Position numbers and translations under genes: made by a program. A stretch of 64,000 nt of DNA from Methylotenera mobilis 13 (GTDB lineage Bacteria > Pseudomonadota > Gammaproteobacteria > Burkholderiales > Methylophilaceae): NCBI RefSeq assembly GCF_000384255.1, contig NZ_KB913035.1:2433093-2497092 (forward strand), read 5' to 3'. Below are positions 59,803 to 64,000 of this stretch, piece after piece (the stretch's first letter is position 1; each line of letters starts with the position of its first letter). The notes under the pieces were generated by a model. It ran no database searches and was not told the origin of the DNA. It worked only from the letters and a program-made list of their open reading frames with translations.

Positions 59803-61062
59803 ATGATCATTAATAAAGCACTTACCTACTCGCTATTAGCTGCCATTACTTTGGTGCCATGGAATGCAACTGCCGTCAATCGCTTTAGTTTTGGCAACCT
59901 ACTACCCAAAACAAGCTTCAGTAGCGCTGCAACTATTGCATCAACCGCGGCAGCTGATCTCGTAGAGGGTTTGTTGGTTAAAAGTTTACTTGAAATATCA
60001 GAAGGCAAACACCAACAAGCACTTAATACGATAGATGAACTGATTCAAAGCGTACCTAACTTCAAACTCGCTCATCTTGTACGTGGCGACCTGCTCATGG
60101 CACAGGGAAAGTATCTACAAGCTTTTGGCGACCCTGTTAACAACCGCCCAGACGCTGTTCAAGACCTGCAGGAAGAAGCACGCGTACGTATTGAACGTTA
60201 CTTAGCAAAGCAATCACAAGCTGAAGAAAAACAACCAAATCTGATACTTGCACCGAACGCTCAGCAAAGCCATTTGATGCTAATTGATACAAGTAAATCT
60301 AGATTGTATTTGTATCAAAAAAATAATGACCACCTTAAATATGTAGCGGATTATTACATTACGGTCGGTAAAAATGGTGTAGAAAAACAAAGCGAAGGTG
60401 ACAAACGCACCCCAATTGGCGTTTATTTTGCCAGCACCAAACTGAAGCAGCAATTACCTGACTTTTATGGTGAAGGTGCATACCCACTGAGCTACCCAAA
60501 TGAATGGGATAAAGCTCATAACAGAAATGGATCCGGCATTTGGCTACACGGCACGCCTAGTAGCACATACAGTCGCCCACCTCGCGCGAGTGATGGTTGT
60601 GTAGTTGTTGCAAACCAAGACCTCAAGGCACTAGAACCTGCACTACAGTCAGGAAAAACACCTATTATCATTGCCAATAATTTGGAATGGTTAAATGACT
60701 CCAGCACACCTGAGCGAGAGAAAGAAATACTAAACACAGAAATAGACAATTGGCTGAATGATTGGAAGTCACAAGATACGGAAAAATATCTATCGTATTA
60801 CTCAAAAGACTTCTCTACGAATGGTATTAACTATCAGCAATGGGCTGAACATAAGTATCGGGTACAGGCTAATAAACCTAAGATAGATATTTCTATGTCT
60901 AATATCAGTATGTTTAGTTATCCCGATCCACAGAAAAAACTAGTGGTGGTTGACTTCACTCAGAACTTCAGCAGCTCGCATTTAAAAAACAAAATGCAAA
61001 AGCGCCAATACTGGATTCAAGAGGGCAACCGTTGGAAAATTATCTATGAAGGCGCAGCTTAG
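59803..61062 (+). CDS. L,D-transpeptidase (YkuD) with C-terminal NTF2-like domain
   Basis: Protein of 419 residues: signal peptide (1-24), helical region (50-145), YkuD domain (about 155-285), NTF2-like domain (about 305-419). The catalytic site is His249 and Cys266 in SDGCV; the family norm is SHGC, so Asp replaces His at the position before Gly. YkuD enzymes make 3-3 cross-links or attach proteins to peptidoglycan. It is cotranscribed with the preceding TPR gene. Confidence 0.9.
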   Translation: MIINKALTYSLLAAITLVPWNATAVNRFSFGNLLPKTSFSSAATIASTAAADLVEGLLVKSLLEISEGKHQQALNTIDELIQSVPNFKLAHLVRGDLLMAQGKYLQAFGDPVNNRPDAVQDLQEEARVRIERYLAKQSQAEEKQPNLILAPNAQQSHLMLIDTSKSRLYLYQKNNDHLKYVADYYITVGKNGVEKQSEGDKRTPIGVYFASTKLKQQLPDFYGEGAYPLSYPNEWDKAHNRNGSGIWLHGTPSSTYSRPPRASDGCVVVANQDLKALEPALQSGKTPIIIANNLEWLNDSSTPEREKEILNTEIDNWLNDWKSQDTEKYLSYYSKDFSTNGINYQQWAEHKYRVQANKPKIDISMSNISMFSYPDPQKKLVVVDFTQNFSSSHLKNKMQKRQYWIQEGNRWKIIYEGAA

Positions 61063-61100
61063 TTTCAGCTAAGTTGCTTTAATCATACTCAAGGAGCTAT

Positions 61101-61670
61101 ATGCAAAAATTATATGTTTTTCTTTCCCTGTTATTAATCAGCACCTCTGTCATGGCAGCCAACCCACAAGTCACGGTTGAAACAAATCGCGGCAACTTCG
61201 TCATTGAACTTTATCCTGAAAAAGCCCCTAAAACCGTGGCTAACTTTTTAGAGTATGTGAACTCAGGTTTTTATCAAGATACTATTTTCCATCGTGTGAT
61301 TAATCGGTTTATGGTTCAAGGCGGTGGCTTCGATACTAATATGGTAGAAAAACCAACACGTGCACCAATTATCAATGAGTCGAATAATGGACTTAACAAT
61401 GATATTGGCACAATTGCTATGGCCAGAACCTCTGACCCGAACTCTGCAACATCCCAGTTTTTTATTAACTTAGAGAATAATCAGTTCCTCAATTACAGAA
61501 GCCCAGAACCAGATCTGATTGGTTATTGTGTATTCGGCAGAGTATTAAAAGGGATGGATGTGGTTCGTGATATCGCAGTTACTTCAACCGCTAATATAGG
61601 CCCATACGGCGACGTACCTAGATCACCGATCATTGTGCATCAAGTGAGGGTCAACAAAACTGCTTTATAA
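61101..61670 (+). CDS. Periplasmic cyclophilin-type peptidyl-prolyl isomerase
   Basis: PpiA-like protein of 189 residues with a signal peptide (1-19, SVMA/ANPQ). Cyclophilin core motifs FHRVINRFMVQGGGF, MARTSDPNSATSQFFINL and YCVFGRVLKGMDVV are complete. AAGGAG precedes the ATG. It catalyses proline cis-trans isomerisation during envelope protein folding. Followed by the cytoplasmic homologue. Confidence 0.94.
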   Translation: MQKLYVFLSLLLISTSVMAANPQVTVETNRGNFVIELYPEKAPKTVANFLEYVNSGFYQDTIFHRVINRFMVQGGGFDTNMVEKPTRAPIINESNNGLNNDIGTIAMARTSDPNSATSQFFINLENNQFLNYRSPEPDLIGYCVFGRVLKGMDVVRDIAVTSTANIGPYGDVPRSPIIVHQVRVNKTAL

Positions 61671-61732
61671 ACCTAAGCCTACTTTTAGTATTCATTTCAA
61701 CAGCTTTAACAATTATTTTATAAGGACACTCC

Positions 61733-62224
61733 GTGGTTAAACTACATACAAATTTCGGTGACATTACCATCGAGCTCAATGCTGAAAAAGCACCGATTAC
61801 CGTCGCTAATTTTTTACAATATGTGGATAGCGGCTTTTATGACAGCACTATTTTTCACCGTGTAATTAACGGCTTCATGATTCAAGGCGGTGGCTTTGAC
61901 ACATCAATGACACAAAAAAGTACAGAAGCTGAAATTAAAAATGAAGCTGACAATGGCTTAGGTAACGAGAAATATACCATTGCAATGGCACGTACTTCAG
62001 CGCCTCACTCTGCCAGTAGCCAGTTCTTTATTAACGTTGCTAACAACGAATTTCTAAACCATACAGCACCTAGTGGTAATGGTTGGGGCTACTGTGTTTT
62101 TGGTAAAGTGATTGAAGGTATGGATGTTGTTGATAAAATCAAACAAGTTGCAACTACTAGCCTTAAAGGCCATCAAGATGTGCCAGCAAGCAATGTAGTC
62201 ATTGAGCGTGCAACACGTGCTTAA
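61733..62224 (+). CDS. ppiB: Cytoplasmic cyclophilin-type peptidyl-prolyl isomerase
   Basis: PpiB-like protein of 163 residues without a signal peptide, starting at GTG 61733 with AAGGACA upstream. [32 protein letters not shown] and [15 protein letters not shown] are the cyclophilin core. Closely similar to the periplasmic copy 62 nt upstream; the pair is a common tandem arrangement. Confidence 0.93.
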   Translation: MVKLHTNFGDITIELNAEKAPITVANFLQYVDSGFYDSTIFHRVINGFMIQGGGFDTSMTQKSTEAEIKNEADNGLGNEKYTIAMARTSAPHSASSQFFINVANNEFLNHTAPSGNGWGYCVFGKVIEGMDVVDKIKQVATTSLKGHQDVPASNVVIERATRA

Positions 62225-62318
62225 TCATTGCAGCATTGTTACCCATTAGTATTTTTCACAATGCTTGGGTATCAAGAAGACATGCTGAAGTACTTAAGTA
62301 AAATAGGGGTTGTTCATT

Positions 62319-63086
62319 TTGGTTAATCTCGATATCGACAACCCCAATTTGTCAGAAGTGACTATTTTCATTTCTGATCTTCACCTCTGCGCAAGTCGTC
62401 CACAAATCACAGAATCATTCTTAGGATTTTTAGAAACCCAGGCAAAGTCTGCACACGCACTTTATATACTAGGTGACTTGTTTGAATACTGGGCTGGTGA
62501 TGATGACATTGAAGACGCCTTTAACAAACAAATTATTCAAGGGTTTAAATCCTTAGCAGCTTCTGGTGTATTAATTTATCTAATGCACGGCAATCGAGAC
62601 TTTTTAATCACTGACAAGTTCTGTAAAGCATCAAGTATTCATTTGATTAGCGATCCAACCCTGATTAACCTATATGGAAATACTGCACTGTTAAGCCACG
62701 GCGATGAGTTATGTACGGATGATGTAGCATATCAGCAATTTCGCCTGCAAGTGAGAAGTAAGCAGTGGCAATCAGAGTTTTTGAGCCAACCATTACAAGC
62801 ACGTAAGAATCAGATAGAGACAATTAGGCTACGTAGCGAGCAAGAGAAATCTAGCAAATCAGCTCAGATAATGGATGTTAACCAAGATGCAGTGATTAGC
62901 TTGCTGAAAGAGTATCACTATCCTGATCTACTCATCCATGGACACACGCACAGACCTAACCGACACCCAGTGACAGTCGATGGGAAGTTGATGACGAGAT
63001 GGGTACTAGGTGATTGGTACGAGCAAGGCAGTTACCTTATTTGCGATGCATCCGGCTGTAAAAGCGTTAATCTAAACTCTCATTAG
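62319..63086 (+). CDS. lpxH: UDP-2,3-diacylglucosamine hydrolase LpxH
   Basis: Calcineurin-like metallophosphoesterase that makes lipid X in lipid A synthesis. There is no ATG; TTG 62319 is chosen because AGGGG (62305-62309) lies 9 nt upstream, giving 255 residues. A GTG at 62358 would start right at the family core (TIFISDLHL). Motifs: SDLHLC, GDLFEYWAGDDD, GNRDF, HGDELC and HGHTHRP. Follows ppiB after a short gap. Confidence 0.93.
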   Translation: MVNLDIDNPNLSEVTIFISDLHLCASRPQITESFLGFLETQAKSAHALYILGDLFEYWAGDDDIEDAFNKQIIQGFKSLAASGVLIYLMHGNRDFLITDKFCKASSIHLISDPTLINLYGNTALLSHGDELCTDDVAYQQFRLQVRSKQWQSEFLSQPLQARKNQIETIRLRSEQEKSSKSAQIMDVNQDAVISLLKEYHYPDLLIHGHTHRPNRHPVTVDGKLMTRWVLGDWYEQGSYLICDASGCKSVNLNSH

Positions 63087-63127
63087 CACGATACATTTTT
63101 CTGGTTGCACGGATACAGACACCTTGA

Positions 63128-64000
63128 TTAAGGCTGATATCCGGGTATTTTACTCAAATCTACCAGATCAATTTGCTCAGGCTCTAAAAACTCCTGTGCG
63201 TATTTCAAATAGATTTCTTCTCTGATAAAAACATCGAACAAATCTGCATCAATATGCTGATCGACTTTCATCTTACCCAAGATTGCCAATGACTCCGAAA
63301 GAGTTTTCGCTTTTTTATACGGCCTATCTTTAGAAGTAAGCGCCTCAAAGATATCAGCGATCCCCATTACGCGCGCTGGAATCGACATTTGTTCTCTTGT
63401 GAGACCTTTAGGATATCCACTACCATCCATATGCTCATGATGCCCGCAAGCATACTCAGGAACCCGCGCTAAGCTCTGGGGATAAGGCAACGACTCAAGC
63501 ATACTAATCGTGACAACGATGTGGTTATTAATCACCTGACGCTCTTCTGCAGTTAGCGTACCTCGCTTGATACTAAGATTGTAGGTTTCATCATCATTCA
63601 AAAATGGAACCTTATTCCCGATAGCGTCTAAGATTTGCAAGTTAGCGATATCCTGAATACGCTGCAGATCAGCCGCAGTCATCGACTCACTGCCAATATT
63701 GGCGTGTTGCAAAAAAATCCTAGCTTCATCACAGTGGGCATTGAAAGCATCTAATTTAGCCTGCTGATACTTTAATTTCCCCTGCTTTTCTTGATTTAAG
63801 CCACCATCTTTTAGCATCTCTACTTGCTCTTTGAGCATAGCAGATTCAGCCTGTTGCTTTAACAGCTCAAATCGTTGATCCACCAACTGAATTCTATCAA
63901 AGATTGAAGACAGCTTTGTAGGCTTATCCATAATGGCTTCAGGCGTCGTTACTTTTCCGCAATCATGTAACCAACTTGCCACCTTTAACTCATAAAACTC
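63128..64000 (-). CDS. HD-GYP domain c-di-GMP phosphodiesterase (N-terminus outside window)
   Basis: The frame is open to the right edge, so the N-terminus, probably a sensor region, is missing. HDCGK (near the edge) and the GYP block HHEHMDGSGYPKG with DIFEALTSKDRPYK identify an HD-GYP hydrolase of c-di-GMP. About 160 residues separate the HD motif from the HHE motif, longer than in compact HD-GYP proteins because of a predicted coiled insertion (ESAMLKEQVEMLKDGG). It is convergent with lpxH. Confidence 0.92.
   Translation of the reverse strand, partial: EFYELKVASWLHDCGKVTTPEAIMDKPTKLSSIFDRIQLVDQRFELLKQQAESAMLKEQVEMLKDGGLNQEKQGKLKYQQAKLDAFNAHCDEARIFLQHANIGSESMTAADLQRIQDIANLQILDAIGNKVPFLNDDETYNLSIKRGTLTAEERQVINNHIVVTISMLESLPYPQSLARVPEYACGHHEHMDGSGYPKGLTREQMSIPARVMGIADIFEALTSKDRPYKKAKTLSESLAILGKMKVDQHIDADLFDVFIREEIYLKYAQEFLEPEQIDLVDLSKIPGYQP

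Overview
This 64 kb window is ordinary-looking chromosomal DNA from a betaproteobacterium, most likely a methylotroph of the Methylophilaceae (Methylotenera/Methylophilus type). That guess rests on the moderately AT-rich composition, on protein sequences that look betaproteobacterial throughout, and on blocks with betaproteobacterial gene order (rplU-rpmA-obgE-proB beside ispB; rpsT beside murJ-ribF-ileS-lspA; pilD-coaE-zapD-yacG). I see no rRNA, tRNA, CRISPR array, prophage, integrase or insertion sequence. Assignments come from reading motifs and context; no database search was run.

Layout. 1-9.1 kb: biotin genes (bioF cut by the left edge, bioB), comF and trmL, then a block matching the E. 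coli yibN-grxC-secB-gpsA / gpmM-envC neighbourhood with an SH3-domain gene inserted. 9.2-14.4 kb: two lipoproteins, a YjbQ-family protein, a Sel1-lytic transglycosylase fusion, and clpB behind a clear sigma-32-type promoter. 14.5-37.6 kb: a respiratory island. It runs ccoI-ccoS, DUF2244, a caa3-type cytochrome oxidase operon with its assembly and haem A genes (coxB, coxA, a 36-residue small protein, ctaG, coxC, SURF1, a SCO-like protein, ctaA, ctaB), then ccoNOQP-ccoG-fixH-UreH2 for a cbb3 oxidase. A TonB receptor/beta-propeller pair and a RegB/RegA (PrrBA, RoxSR) redox two-component system close it. 37.6-54.3 kb: housekeeping genes (molybdopterin oxidoreductase, lspA, ileS, ribF, murJ, rpsT, purEK, proB, obgE, rpmA, rplU, ispB, pilD, coaE, zapD, yacG). 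54.3-64 kb: a PCuAC copper chaperone, a Nudix-ThiE fusion, argJ, cysS, a TPR protein and an L,D-transpeptidase sharing a C-terminal domain, two cyclophilins, lpxH, and a c-di-GMP HD-GYP protein cut by the right edge.

How it fits together. Two copper-haem terminal oxidases, their copper ATPase, haem A synthesis, copper chaperones and a quinone/redox-sensing two-component system lie within 23 kb. A 23-bp perfect palindrome upstream of the caa3 operon resembles two sites in the intergenic region in front of regB, which suggests RegA control of both. The least explained part is the TonB receptor translationally coupled to a Cys/His-rich Asp-box propeller between the cbb3 genes and regB; a role in metal (perhaps copper) acquisition is my inference.
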